Source: Candidatus Saccharicenans subterraneus (lineage in GTDB: Bacteria; Acidobacteriota; Aminicenantia; Aminicenantales; Saccharicenantaceae). From it: 64,000 nucleotides of DNA. A model generated the notes under the pieces. It was not told where the DNA came from. It made no database searches and saw only the letters and a list, made by a program, of their open reading frames with translations. The position numbers and the translations under genes were made by a program. Positions within the stretch are counted from its first letter, which is position 1. Every line of letters starts with the position of its first letter. The stretch spans positions 186,001 to 250,000 of the forward strand of contig QUAH01000001.1 of assembly GCA_003426165.1 (NCBI GenBank). Direction: 5' to 3'. This document shows, piece by piece, positions 50,691 to 60,594 of the stretch.

Positions 50691-51257
50691 TCAGTCCGCT
50701 TCTTCTTCTGAAAAAACCTGGGCCTCGAAGACCTCAAGGTTGACACCGCGCCGCCACTCGTCGGCCGGCAGGCCGGCCTTGAGGCAGCCGTGGTTGAGGT
50801 AAGTTTCCAGGTCCCAGCCATACTCCAGGGGAACCTGGGGCAGAAGCAAACCCTTGTTAAAACCCTTGCTGACGATGATGCCGTGGCGCCCGACGACCAC
50901 CTCTTCCGGCTTGTTTACTTTCCGGGGCAGGGTCAGGACCGAGATTTCAATCCTGAGATCATTGAGCTCCTCCGGGCGCAGGGGAGGGAAGCGGTAATCT
51001 TCAGTGGCCGCGGCCACGGCCATCTCGATTATCGTCTGGTAAAGGGGTTTATAGGGAAGCGGATAGCCAATGCAGCCCCGCAGCTCACCGTTGACTTTAA
51101 GGGTGACGAAAGCTCCCTGCTTCTGCTTTAGCCTGGGGTTCTCGACCTCCTCTTCCAGCATTTGGTGATTTTTTAGAAAATGGACTATCGAGCGCCGGGC
51201 TAACTGTAAAAGGTATTTCTTCTCCTCTTCCGTCAGGTATTCGGATTTTTCAGCCAT
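50691..51257 (-). CDS. AMMECR1/AmmeMemoRadiSam protein A-like
   Basis: KKYLLQLARRSIVHFL; GAFVTLKVNGELRGCIGYPLPYKPLYQTIIEMAVAAATEDYRFPPLRPEEL. Confidence 0.92.
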   Translation of the reverse strand: MAEKSEYLTEEEKKYLLQLARRSIVHFLKNHQMLEEEVENPRLKQKQGAFVTLKVNGELRGCIGYPLPYKPLYQTIIEMAVAAATEDYRFPPLRPEELNDLRIEISVLTLPRKVNKPEEVVVGRHGIIVSKGFNKGLLLPQVPLEYGWDLETYLNHGCLKAGLPADEWRRGVNLEVFEAQVFSEEEAD

Positions 51258-51651
51258 CTTCGGCCTCCACTTCCAGGATGATCCGGCTCAGGGGCTGGAA
51301 AAAGAATTTTCGGTCAAACTCGATTACCCCGGCCCGGGGTTTGATTTCGCCCCGGGGCCTCGTGGTCAGGGAGAGAAATATCTTACCCGAGAACAGCGGC
51401 CGGAAAAGTCTTTTCCGGCTCTCCGGGCGGGAATTAAGGCTGAACACCCCCAGCACCTCCAGGCCCTGATTCTGCTCCACCATTACCAGGGTTTCCGGTT
51501 TGAGTAGTTCGTTCCAGGTCAGAGGCATAACCTTTTCTACGAACAGTCCCGGCCCGGTCTGCCGGCCCAGCAGGTAGCCCTGTGCCGGGCGGGCGGAACG
51601 GGCCCGCAGCTGCAGCTCTTTCCGGGCTTCCTGGAGAATTACCAGTTCCAT
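51250..51651 (-). CDS. Small protein of unknown function, possible degenerate MPN/JAB-like fold
   Basis: MELVILQEARKELQLRARSARPAQGYLLGRQTGPGLFVEKV; overlaps AMMECR1 gene start. Confidence 0.55.
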   Translation of the reverse strand: MELVILQEARKELQLRARSARPAQGYLLGRQTGPGLFVEKVMPLTWNELLKPETLVMVEQNQGLEVLGVFSLNSRPESRKRLFRPLFSGKIFLSLTTRPRGEIKPRAGVIEFDRKFFFQPLSRIILEVEAEDG

Positions 51652-51754
51652 CGCTCTGGCCAGGATTATAACACAGCTTTTTCCCGGGCTGCAAAAATTA
51701 GCTTGACGCCCGTTCCTGGTTGACATAATATTAGCCCATCGGGGTGGCAGCGGA

Positions 51755-52375
51755 ATGAATTATCAGCTGGTGATCGTCGGGCCGCTGGAAACAAATTGCT
51801 ACATTTATTTTTGCCCCGAAACCAGGGAATGCGCGGTGATCGACCCGGGGGCCGAGGCTGACCAGATCTTTCCCCTGATCACCCACCTTAACCTTAAACC
51901 GGTGATCATCCTGAATACCCACGGCCATGTGGACCACACCGGGGCCAACGTTGAAATCAAGGACAGGTACCGGGCCCCGATTGCCATGCACCAGGACGAC
52001 CTGCCCCTGCTCGAGGAAAGCATCCAGCTGGAGTTCGGGCTGATGCTGGGAGCCAAACCAACCCCGCGGCCGGACCGCTTGCTGATCGATGGGGACGAGG
52101 TCAGGGTCGGCCAGACCAGCCTTAAGGTCATTCATACCCCGGGTCACAGCCCGGGCAGCGTCTGTTTTTATGCTCCAGGAATTCTTTTTTCCGGGGACAC
52201 CCTGTTCTGCGGCGGGGTGGGGCGGACAGACCTGCCGGGGGGGTCCTGGAAGGACCTGATCCGGTCGCTTCGAACCAGGGTTTTGACCTATCCCGAAGAG
52301 ACCGTGGTCCTGCCCGGGCACGGACCGAGAACCACCATCGGAGAAGAAAAAGAAAATAATCCCTTTCTTGAATAA
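51755..52375 (+). CDS. MBL-fold metallo-hydrolase (glyoxalase II-like)
   Basis: LNTHGHVDHTGAN; HTPGHSPGSVCFY; FSGDTLFCGGVGRTDLPGG; LPGHGPRTTIGEEK. Confidence 0.95.
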   Translation: MNYQLVIVGPLETNCYIYFCPETRECAVIDPGAEADQIFPLITHLNLKPVIILNTHGHVDHTGANVEIKDRYRAPIAMHQDDLPLLEESIQLEFGLMLGAKPTPRPDRLLIDGDEVRVGQTSLKVIHTPGHSPGSVCFYAPGILFSGDTLFCGGVGRTDLPGGSWKDLIRSLRTRVLTYPEETVVLPGHGPRTTIGEEKENNPFLE

Positions 52376-52392
52376 GAACAAAGCCATTAACC

Positions 52393-53286
52393 ATGCCCAA
52401 GTACCAGGAAGAGCTGCTGAAGATTTACTGCGACTACCTGGCCGTGGAAAAGGGGCTGTCGGCCAACAGCCTGAGTTCCTATGCCCTGGACATCAGGAAA
52501 CTGTTTGACTTCCTGGACCGGAGGAAAAAGAGCCTGCTCAAGCTGAAAGAGCCGGACCTGGTGGAGTTCATACATCTTCAGGCCCAGTCGGGCCTGTCGC
52601 CGCGTTCGCTGGCCCGGCTGGTGAGTTCCCTGAAATCTTTCTTTCGTTTCCTGTTGCTGGAAAACCATATCAAAAAGAACCCGGCCGAGGGCCTGACTTC
52701 TCCCTCCCTGTGGCTGACTTTGCCCAGGGTTCTGTCGCTGGAAGAGGTGGAAAGCCTGCTGGAAAAACCAGACCTTAAAAAGCCTCAGGGAATAAGGGAC
52801 CGGGCCGTGCTGGAACTGCTCTACGGCTGCGGCCTGCGGGTTTCCGAGCTGGTCTCGCTGGAACTAAAGGATGTGCGACTGGCCCAGGGGTTCCTGGTCT
52901 GCAGGGGGAAAGGCAACAAGGAAAGAATAGTCCCGGTTGGCCGGGCCGCCGCTCGCTGGTTGAAGACTTACCTGAAAGAGGTGCGTCCGCAGTGGGACAG
53001 GCGAGGTTCGTCCGTGATTTTCCTCACCCGCCGCGGGCAGCCCTTCACCAGGCAGGGCATCTGGAAGATTCTCAAGGCCTATGGCCAGGAGGCCGGGCTG
53101 CGGGACAAGATTCATCCCCACGTCCTGCGCCATTCTTTTGCCACCCACCTTCTGGAGAGGGGAGCCGACCTGCGGTCGGTGCAGATGCTGCTGGGTCACA
53201 GCCAGATTACCACCACCCAGATTTACACCCACGTCAGCCGGGACCGGCTCAAGCAGATCTACGACCGGTTCCATCCCCGGGCCTGA
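52393..53286 (+). CDS. Tyrosine recombinase XerC/XerD
   Basis: YGCGLRVSELVSLELKDV; HPHVLRHSFATHLLERGADLRSVQMLLGHSQITTTQIYTHVS (R..HxxR..H..Y). Confidence 0.95.
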   Translation: MPKYQEELLKIYCDYLAVEKGLSANSLSSYALDIRKLFDFLDRRKKSLLKLKEPDLVEFIHLQAQSGLSPRSLARLVSSLKSFFRFLLLENHIKKNPAEGLTSPSLWLTLPRVLSLEEVESLLEKPDLKKPQGIRDRAVLELLYGCGLRVSELVSLELKDVRLAQGFLVCRGKGNKERIVPVGRAAARWLKTYLKEVRPQWDRRGSSVIFLTRRGQPFTRQGIWKILKAYGQEAGLRDKIHPHVLRHSFATHLLERGADLRSVQMLLGHSQITTTQIYTHVSRDRLKQIYDRFHPRA

Positions 53287-53962
53287 GAACCGCTGGCTGC
53301 TGGCACCTGTTCAACTCCAGGAAAATTTTTACCCGGCTTCTCTGGGAGACGGTTAACTGGCTGGAATCCTGGAGGCTGGTTTCTTCAATCCAGTTGAATT
53401 CTTTCCTTATTTCCCTGCCTGCCAGCTGGCTTCTCTGGAGTTCGATGGTCCGCTGGCCGCTGATGGTTTTCCTCTTAAACCAGGGCATCTTTTCCAGGAC
53501 CCGGGACCAGGGCACGTCCGGCAGAACCAGCTTGATCCGGTGTCCGGCCGGGTCTGCCGAACAATCTATAACTTCCGGGTCAAAGCTGTAGTAAAAGTTG
53601 ATTTCCTCTTCCTTCCCTTCCACGTAATCCAGCTTTAATTCGGGTGATGGGATGGGGCCTGGCCAGGGCTGGCCATCAGCGGTCCGGACTTCCCAGCGGA
53701 ATAATTGAGAACCCAGGTGGTAGATGATGAAATCAGGGCCGTCCTCTTCCAGGAAGGCGGACCAGCCGGCCTCCAGTAAATAGACCCCGCTTTTCTCGGT
53801 GGCGGGACCAGTCCGGAAATCACCCTGGACCAGCAGCCTTATGGTCACCTGCCAGAACTGGCCCTGTTCCCGGGCCGGCTGTCCGCCCGAGAACAAAAAG
53901 AGAGCCAGGAGCATTACGGCCACGATGGCCAAGCCTGAAAACCTAAAATACTTGAAACCCAA
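53249..53962 (-). CDS. Hypothetical exported protein
   Basis: Signal-anchor LAIVAVMLLALFLFSGG; no family recognised; 3' end overlaps convergent xer gene by 38 bp. Confidence 0.6.
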   Translation of the reverse strand: MGFKYFRFSGLAIVAVMLLALFLFSGGQPAREQGQFWQVTIRLLVQGDFRTGPATEKSGVYLLEAGWSAFLEEDGPDFIIYHLGSQLFRWEVRTADGQPWPGPIPSPELKLDYVEGKEEEINFYYSFDPEVIDCSADPAGHRIKLVLPDVPWSRVLEKMPWFKRKTISGQRTIELQRSQLAGREIRKEFNWIEETSLQDSSQLTVSQRSRVKIFLELNRCQQPAVLRPGDGTGRRSA

Positions 53963-54005
53963 AGCCCTGGCCTTTCGTATATATTGTAAACACCGGACCG
54001 GTCTA

Positions 54006-54034
54006 TTGACAAGTGACTATTCCAGTGGTAGATT
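54006..54034 (+). promoter_or_regulatory. Sigma70-type promoter of tetR-tolC-RND operon
   Basis: TTGACA-17 bp-TAGATT. Confidence 0.65.
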
Positions 54035-54058
54035 ATATGAACTATTCAGGCTACAAAA

Positions 54059-54074
54059 TAAACTAATCAGTTTA
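54059..54074. promoter_or_regulatory. Candidate TetR operator
   Basis: Inverted repeat TAAACT-AATC-AGTTTA between -10 and tetR start. Confidence 0.5.
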
Positions 54075-54097
54075 AGAACTAAACTCAAAAGTAAATC

Positions 54098-54793
54098 ATG
54101 GAGGTCAGGATGGCCGAGGGCCGTATAAATAAGAAAGAAATAATCCAGGCCGAATACAAGAGGCTGATGCTGCTGGCCGCGGAAAGGGTTATCCTCCGCC
54201 GCGGTTTCAGGTCGGCCACCATGGATGAGATTGCCAGGGAAGCCAATTTTTCCAAGGCGACCCTGTACAAGTACTTCCATAACAAGGGGCAGATTCTCCT
54301 GGAAATCATCCTGCAATACATCGACGAGATAAAGGAGCGCCTGAGAGAAATTCAGCAATCCGAGCGCTCTCCGGATGAGAAACTGAAACAGATGATCCTG
54401 TCGGTGCTGGACATTCAGACCAGAAAAGAAAATATCTCCCGATTGTTTGTCCAGGACAAGAGCCTGCGTGATTTCATCCACCGGATTTTTGCCCCCAGCC
54501 GCAAGGAGGATAACCGGGAATTCCAGCAGGCCCTGAAGCTTTTCAAGGCCAGGCGGGAAGAGATATCTCAATCGGGTTGCCTGGTACTGACCGAGGGCAT
54601 GGAGCGGGGCCTGTTCGTGGCCACCGACCCCGAAAAACTTCTCCGCTACGTCTGGGCCCTGATAGAGGGGCTGATCCATACCCGGTACTGGCAGGAGGAA
54701 AAAGTTTCTCCGGAGGACGAGACCGAACAGATCTTTGAATTCTTGATGACAGGCATTGCCGGAAAGTCTGTTCAGAAAGGAGCGACCGAATGA
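54098..54793 (+). CDS. TetR/AcrR family regulator
   Basis: AAERVILRRGFRSATMDEIAREANFSKATLYKYFHNKGQILLEII. Confidence 0.95.
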   Translation: MEVRMAEGRINKKEIIQAEYKRLMLLAAERVILRRGFRSATMDEIAREANFSKATLYKYFHNKGQILLEIILQYIDEIKERLREIQQSERSPDEKLKQMILSVLDIQTRKENISRLFVQDKSLRDFIHRIFAPSRKEDNREFQQALKLFKARREEISQSGCLVLTEGMERGLFVATDPEKLLRYVWALIEGLIHTRYWQEEKVSPEDETEQIFEFLMTGIAGKSVQKGATE

Positions 54794-56151
54794 AAGCCGC
54801 AAGATTCTGGTTTTTGGCATTAATTGTCTTTCTGGCCGCAGGCTGGATTAACCTGCCGGCCCAGGAAAAAACCGCTAACAAACTGGAACTGACTCTTGAT
54901 GATTGCCTCAAGCTGGCCCTGGAGCAAAATCCTTTTTACCTGGCCAGCCTGGAAAAAGAGAGCGAAGCCAGGGCCCAGGTCCACCGGGCGGTGGCCGGGT
55001 TTCTGCCAACCCTGAATGCCCAGGGCAGCGATATCCTGGATAAGAAGGTCTTCACCGTGGAAATTCCGCCCATGGTCCCCGGGGGACAGCCGCAGAGAGT
55101 CAAGTTTGATTTCACCCGGACCTACCAGATGAGCCTCAATTTTTCCTTTCCCCTTTTCACCGGGGGGCGGCTGACCTCGGCCTACCGCCAGGCCAACTAT
55201 AACTATCAGGCCACCCAGGAGTCCATCAAGCAGTCCCGCCAGGAAACCATCCTGAACGTCAAGCAGGCTTTCTACGGGTACCTTCTGGCCCGCAGGTTCC
55301 TGGAGGTGGCCGAGGAATCGGTCGGCCTGGCCGAAAAGCACCTGAAGAATGTCAGGAACCTGGCCGAGGTGGGCATGGCCACCAAGTTTGACCTGCTCCG
55401 GGCCGAGGTTCAGCTGGCCAACCTGCAGCCCCAGCTGATAAGGGCCAGGAACGGGCTGCAGATGTCGGAGCTGGCCCTCAAGAACCTTCTCGGCCTGGAC
55501 CTCGACCAGCCGGTCGAAATAAAAGGCGAGCTCTCTTTTCAGGAAGTGCAGATAGACCCGGAAGAATCCATTCAGAAAGCCCTGCTCAACCGGCCCGAAA
55601 TTCAACAGCTCGGCTATCAACGGCGGATGGCCGGGGAAATGGTCAAGCTGGCCCGGGCGGCCGACCTGCCGACCGTGGCCATAGGCGGGCAGATCAATTA
55701 CTGGTCCAACTATCTGAATTTTAAGAAAAACAACTGGGAAAATTATTACACCATCAGCCTGGCCCTGAACATCCCAATCTTTAATGGCTTTGCGGCCCAG
55801 GCCCAGGCGGCCCAGGCCAAGGCCCTGGCCCGGCAGCTCGATTATTCGATGAAAGGATTGACCGAGGCTGTCCGGCTGGAAGTGGAGCAGGCCATTCTGA
55901 ATTACCACCAGGCCCGGGAAGCCCTGCTGTCGCAGCAGAAAAACGTGGAACAGGCGGCTGAAGCCGTCCGCCTGGCCGAGCTGAACTTTGCCGAGGGACT
56001 GGCCACCACCCTGGATGTGACCACGGCCCAGGTGGCCCTGAGCCAGGCCAGGACCAATTACGCCCAGGCCCAGTATGAATGCCTGATGGCCCTGGCCCAG
56101 CTGGAGAAGGCTACCGGCGAATCGGTATCCGGATATAAATCCGACAGGTGA
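54790..56151 (+). CDS. TolC family outer membrane efflux protein
   Basis: LTLDDCLKLALEQNP; LRAEVQLANLQPQLIRARN; GLATTLDVTTAQVALSQARTNYAQAQYECL. Confidence 0.95.
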   Translation: MKAARFWFLALIVFLAAGWINLPAQEKTANKLELTLDDCLKLALEQNPFYLASLEKESEARAQVHRAVAGFLPTLNAQGSDILDKKVFTVEIPPMVPGGQPQRVKFDFTRTYQMSLNFSFPLFTGGRLTSAYRQANYNYQATQESIKQSRQETILNVKQAFYGYLLARRFLEVAEESVGLAEKHLKNVRNLAEVGMATKFDLLRAEVQLANLQPQLIRARNGLQMSELALKNLLGLDLDQPVEIKGELSFQEVQIDPEESIQKALLNRPEIQQLGYQRRMAGEMVKLARAADLPTVAIGGQINYWSNYLNFKKNNWENYYTISLALNIPIFNGFAAQAQAAQAKALARQLDYSMKGLTEAVRLEVEQAILNYHQAREALLSQQKNVEQAAEAVRLAELNFAEGLATTLDVTTAQVALSQARTNYAQAQYECLMALAQLEKATGESVSGYKSDR

Positions 56152-56185
56152 GAGTAAATCACTGGCAGTCGAATAGGAGGACAAC

Positions 56186-57295
56186 ATGTTCTTGAGAGGA
56201 AAAGCCAAATACGCGGTTTATGGAGCAATTTTCCTTTTTCTGGTTTCCTGTCAGAAACCGGTGGAGAAAAAGGCAGCGGATGACGGCCTTAAGCCGGCAC
56301 CGGTAAAAGTTTACAAGGTCAAGAAGCAGAGAATATCGGAAAAGTTAACCTATACGGCCACCCTGGAAGCCTGGAAAAGGCAGGCCATCACCCCCGACAT
56401 TTCCGGGAAGGTGGCCAGGATATACGTCAACGAAGGCGAAAGGGTTAAACAGGGGCAGCTGCTGGCCGAGCTTGACACCAGGTCCATACGGTTGCAACTG
56501 GAACAGGCCGAGGCGGCCCTGGCCATGGCCCGGGCCAATTTTGAGGATGCCAGCCGGAACCTGGAAAGAATGGAAAGGCTTTACAAGGAAAAGGCCGTTT
56601 CCGACCAGCAGTACGAAAAGGTCCGGCTGGCCTTTGAAGCGGCCAGGGCCCAGAAAGAACAGGCCGAGGCCGCGGTTAACCTGGCCAGGCATGCCCTGGA
56701 CGTCTCCATCATGCGGGCTCCGTTTGATGGAGTGATAGCTGCCAAGAACCTGGAAGAAGGCGACATCATCAACCCGATGATGGGCGGATTTTCGGCCACC
56801 TCGGGCGTGTTGACCCTGGTCGATTATTCCAGAATCAAGGTCCGCTTCGATGTCTCCCCGGTTGATGCCATAAGAATGGCCAGGGGGCAGAAAGTTTACC
56901 TGGAAAGCTTTGTCCTGCCCGGGCAACAGTTTGAAGGCCAGGTGACGGTGGTCAACACCAGCGCCGACCCCCAGACCAAGAAATTCCGGGCGGAAGCCGT
57001 GGTCAACAATCCGGACCTGGCCCTCAAACCCGGGACTTTCGGGCGGGTGATACTCGAAGTCAGCACCAGGGAGAATTCGCTGGCCGTGCCCCAGAAAGCC
57101 ATCCTGGAAAATTCTTATGTTCTGGTGGTTGAAGGCAACAGGGCGGTGAGGAAGAACGTCACCACCGGCCTGAAGAATACGGATTTGATTGAGATTACTT
57201 CCGGCCTGAACGAGGGCGACCTGGTTATTGTCGAGGGAAACTTCGGGCTCATGGATGGCAGCCCGGTTGAGGTGGAAGGCGAGGTGGTAAGATGA
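56186..57295 (+). CDS. RND efflux periplasmic adaptor
   Basis: Lipobox LFLVSCQKP; GKVARIYVNEGERVKQGQLLAELDTRSI; MRAPFDGVIAAKNLEEGDIINP. Confidence 0.95.
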   Translation: MFLRGKAKYAVYGAIFLFLVSCQKPVEKKAADDGLKPAPVKVYKVKKQRISEKLTYTATLEAWKRQAITPDISGKVARIYVNEGERVKQGQLLAELDTRSIRLQLEQAEAALAMARANFEDASRNLERMERLYKEKAVSDQQYEKVRLAFEAARAQKEQAEAAVNLARHALDVSIMRAPFDGVIAAKNLEEGDIINPMMGGFSATSGVLTLVDYSRIKVRFDVSPVDAIRMARGQKVYLESFVLPGQQFEGQVTVVNTSADPQTKKFRAEAVVNNPDLALKPGTFGRVILEVSTRENSLAVPQKAILENSYVLVVEGNRAVRKNVTTGLKNTDLIEITSGLNEGDLVIVEGNFGLMDGSPVEVEGEVVR

Positions 57296-60200
57296 AGCTG
57301 CCTGAATTTTCGGTCAGAAGAAAAGTTACGGCCTCGATGATCGCCATGATCCTGGTGGTCATCGGGCTGATCGCCTTTTCCCGCCTGGGGCTGGATTTCT
57401 TTCCGGACCTGGAATACCCAACCGTTTCGGTCATAACCACCTACCGCGGGGCTTCCTCCGAGGACATAGAAAAAACCATCACCGAGCCTCTGGAACAGGT
57501 GGTCAGCTCGGTGAGCGGCGTCAAGAAGGTCACCTCCCAGAGCTCGGAAGGAGTTTCCGTGCTGATGGTGGAGTTTGAATGGGGCACCAACCTGGATTTT
57601 GCCGCCCAGGATATCCGCGACCAGATCGGTCTCTACCGCAATTTTCTCCCGACCAACGCTTCCAATCCCCTGGTGGTCAAGTTCAACCTGTCCCAGTTCC
57701 CGGTGGTCTTTTACGGAATCACCGCCGATTCCGGCTATTCCACCTATGACCTGAAAAAAATGATGGAAGACGAGGTCAAGCCCAGGCTGGAAAGGCTGGA
57801 CGGAGTGGCTTCGGCCGCAGTCTTTTCCACGGACGAAAGAGAAATCAGGGTTGAGGTCGATAAGAATGCCCTGATTTCCTACAACCTGTCGCTGGACCGG
57901 GTGCTGATGGCCCTGGCCGCCGAAAATGTCAACGCCCCGGCCGGGGACGTGGTGGAGCGACATGAAGACCTGATAGTCAGAACCCTGGGAGAGTTCCGGA
58001 GCGTGGAAGATGTCAGGAACGTGGTGGTGGGGCTTTCCCAGCGCGGCGAGCCCATTTATGTCAGAGACATAGCCGAGGTTAAAGATACGTTTAAGGAAAC
58101 CAGGAACGTGGCCCGGGTGCAGGAGCAGAAGGGAGTTTACCTGGTAGTGAACAAGCGCTCGGGCGCCAACACGGCCCTGGTTGGTAATGCCGTTAAAAAA
58201 GAAATAAGCAAGATTCAGGCCAGCCTTCCCGGGAACGTCAAGTTTCATATGGCCATGGACCAGGCCGAAATGATTAACATGGTGGCCAGCCGGACTTCAA
58301 ACAACGCCGTGGTCGGGGCTTTCCTGGCCATTGGCCTGATCTTCCTTTTCCTTAGAAACTGGCGGCCGACCATGATTATCGCCATTGCCATTCCCCTGTC
58401 TGTTATCACCACGTTTGTGGCCCTGTACGCTGCCGGTTACACCCTGAACCTGATGACCCTGGGCGGGTTGGCCCTGGGTGTGGGCATGCTGGTGGATAAC
58501 GCCATCGTGGTCATAGAAAACACCTTCAGACATATCGAGGAAGGCAAGCACGTCGAAGAGGCCGCGGTCGTTGGCGCCTCCGAGGTGGGCATGGCCATCA
58601 CCGCCTCCACCCTGACCACCATCATCGTTTTTCTGCCCGTGGTCTTTGCCGGCGGCATCACCGGCAAGCTGACCCAGCCCCTGGCCCTGACCATTGTCTT
58701 CTCCCTGGTCTCTTCGCTGTTTGTGGCCCTGACCCTGGTGCCGTTATTTTCTTCGTTGTTGTTCAAGGCCAGGGCAAAGAAAAGCTCGGCTGATGAAGAG
58801 TGCGTGGTCAAAGAGCCACATTTTGCTGCAGCCAGAGCTTTTTACCGCAAACTGCTGGCTGCGGCTTTAAGGAAGAGAAAGATCGTCCTGGCCGTCACCG
58901 CTGCCCTGTTTGTGATTTCCCTGGTGACCGTTGCCTTTCTCGGGACAGAATTCATGCCCCAGTCCGACCGCAATTTCCTGATGGTCAGGATCAAATTGCC
59001 CGTGGGGACGTCGCTGGATGAAACCAACAGGATTCTTGGCCAGGTCGAAAGAATATTCAGCCAGCAGCCCGAGGTCACCCTGGTTTCGGCCCAGGCTGGA
59101 TCGCGGGCGGAAGAAGACCCGGCCGACATGGCCAGCGGCATGGGCATTACCGGGACCCACGAGGGACTGCTGATGGTCAGGCTGGTAGACAGGTCGGAAA
59201 GAAAATATTCAGACATGGAGATCCTGGAGAGAGTCAGAAAGATGCTGCCGCAGCTGGAGAATTTCAAGTTCGAACAGATCAACATGGAAGCGGCCATGAT
59301 GGGCGGAGCCTCGGCCCCGGTGGAGATAAAGCTATTCGGAAAAGACCTGGAAAAGCTGAGAGAAATTGGAGACACCATAGTCAAGAGAATCAGCGACGTG
59401 GAAGGCCTGCGTGACCTGACTCACAGCCTGGCCCAGGGCAAGCCTGAATACCAGTTCTCACTCGACCGGGAAAGGGCGGCCAGGCTGGGACTGGCCGTGG
59501 CCCAGGTCTCCAGCACCATTCAAACCGCAACCCAGGGAACCGTGGTCAGCCGCTACCGCGACGGTTCGGACGAGGTTAATATCAGGGTAATACTGGCCAA
59601 GCAGTACCGCGATACCCTGGAAGAAATAAGGAAGACCCCGCTGATGTCTGCGGCCGGAAAAATGATTTTCCTGGAACAGATTGCCGATTGGAAACGCGGC
59701 GAGGGCCCGATCCAGATAACCAGGGAAAACCAGATGCGAAAAATTTCGATAACAGCCAATATTGCCGGGCGGGACCTGGGAACCGTCATGCGCGATATCC
59801 GCAGCCGTCTGGGCGATTTTGAAAAGCAATTGCCGCCCGGTTATTTCCTGGAGTATGGCGGCGCTTACGAACAGATGATTGACGCCTTTAAGGTGCTGGC
59901 CGCAGCCCTGGCCCTGGCCGTGCTCCTGGTTTACATGGTCATGGCTTCTCAATTTGAGAACTTTCTCCATCCGTTTGTCATCATGTTCACCATTCCCCTG
60001 GCCATTATCGGCGTCATTTTTGGCCTGTTGATATCCGGAAAGCCGGTCAGCCTGCCGGCCCTGATAGGTGTCATCATCCTGGCTGGAATTGCCGTCAATA
60101 ATGGCATCGTCATGATCGATTACATCAACCAGCTCATCAGGAGAGGACTGGATAAAAGAGAGGCCATTATCAGGGGCGCGGTTACCAGGTTAAGACCGGT

Positions 60201-60420
60201 CCTGCTGACGGCCCTGACCACCATTCTGGGCATGTTGCCCATGGCCGTGGCCGGTGGGTCTGGCGCCGAATTCCGTTCCCCCATGGCCGTGGCCGTGGTC
60301 GGGGGACTGACCGCCACCACCCTGCTGACCCTGTTCATCATTCCGATCGTCTACAGCATTTTCAACCGGGTCTCCTTTAAGGAATACGTGCCCCAGTCTG
60401 AAGAGTTGCCCTGTAAATAA
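57292..60420 (+). CDS. RND efflux transporter permease (AcrB/MdtB-like)
   Basis: 1042 aa; VRRKVTASMIAMILVVIGLIAFSRLGLDFFPDLEYPTVSV; GGLALGVGMLVDNAIVVIENTFRH; GGSGAEFRSPMAVAVVGGL. Confidence 0.97.
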   Translation: MKLPEFSVRRKVTASMIAMILVVIGLIAFSRLGLDFFPDLEYPTVSVITTYRGASSEDIEKTITEPLEQVVSSVSGVKKVTSQSSEGVSVLMVEFEWGTNLDFAAQDIRDQIGLYRNFLPTNASNPLVVKFNLSQFPVVFYGITADSGYSTYDLKKMMEDEVKPRLERLDGVASAAVFSTDEREIRVEVDKNALISYNLSLDRVLMALAAENVNAPAGDVVERHEDLIVRTLGEFRSVEDVRNVVVGLSQRGEPIYVRDIAEVKDTFKETRNVARVQEQKGVYLVVNKRSGANTALVGNAVKKEISKIQASLPGNVKFHMAMDQAEMINMVASRTSNNAVVGAFLAIGLIFLFLRNWRPTMIIAIAIPLSVITTFVALYAAGYTLNLMTLGGLALGVGMLVDNAIVVIENTFRHIEEGKHVEEAAVVGASEVGMAITASTLTTIIVFLPVVFAGGITGKLTQPLALTIVFSLVSSLFVALTLVPLFSSLLFKARAKKSSADEECVVKEPHFAAARAFYRKLLAAALRKRKIVLAVTAALFVISLVTVAFLGTEFMPQSDRNFLMVRIKLPVGTSLDETNRILGQVERIFSQQPEVTLVSAQAGSRAEEDPADMASGMGITGTHEGLLMVRLVDRSERKYSDMEILERVRKMLPQLENFKFEQINMEAAMMGGASAPVEIKLFGKDLEKLREIGDTIVKRISDVEGLRDLTHSLAQGKPEYQFSLDRERAARLGLAVAQVSSTIQTATQGTVVSRYRDGSDEVNIRVILAKQYRDTLEEIRKTPLMSAAGKMIFLEQIADWKRGEGPIQITRENQMRKISITANIAGRDLGTVMRDIRSRLGDFEKQLPPGYFLEYGGAYEQMIDAFKVLAAALALAVLLVYMVMASQFENFLHPFVIMFTIPLAIIGVIFGLLISGKPVSLPALIGVIILAGIAVNNGIVMIDYINQLIRRGLDKREAIIRGAVTRLRPVLLTALTTILGMLPMAVAGGSGAEFRSPMAVAVVGGLTATTLLTLFIIPIVYSIFNRVSFKEYVPQSEELPCK

Positions 60421-60446
60421 TTAGATTTATTAGAGTTAATGGTAAG

Positions 60447-60472
60447 GGGCAGCCGTAAGGCTGCCCTTTTTT
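60447..60472 (+). terminator. Rho-independent terminator of efflux operon
   Basis: GGGCAGCC-GTAA-GGCTGCCC-TTTTTTA. Confidence 0.93.
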
Positions 60473-60594
60473 ATTTGCACCGGTCGAACTTCCCCCGGAC
60501 AACCCGCCTGGACCCGGAGGAAAAATCCTGATTGCCCGAAGCCATGGAATTTTATATCCTATTATGAAGCCAAAACTCACTCAAGGAGGCAGGG

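Noticed and set aside
52393-53286. Tyrosine recombinase considered as an integrase of a mobile element
   Set aside because: Typical XerC/XerD length and motifs, embedded in conserved genes, no att repeats or cargo.
54820-56208. 462-aa minus-strand ORF
   Set aside because: Antisense to tolC-family gene.
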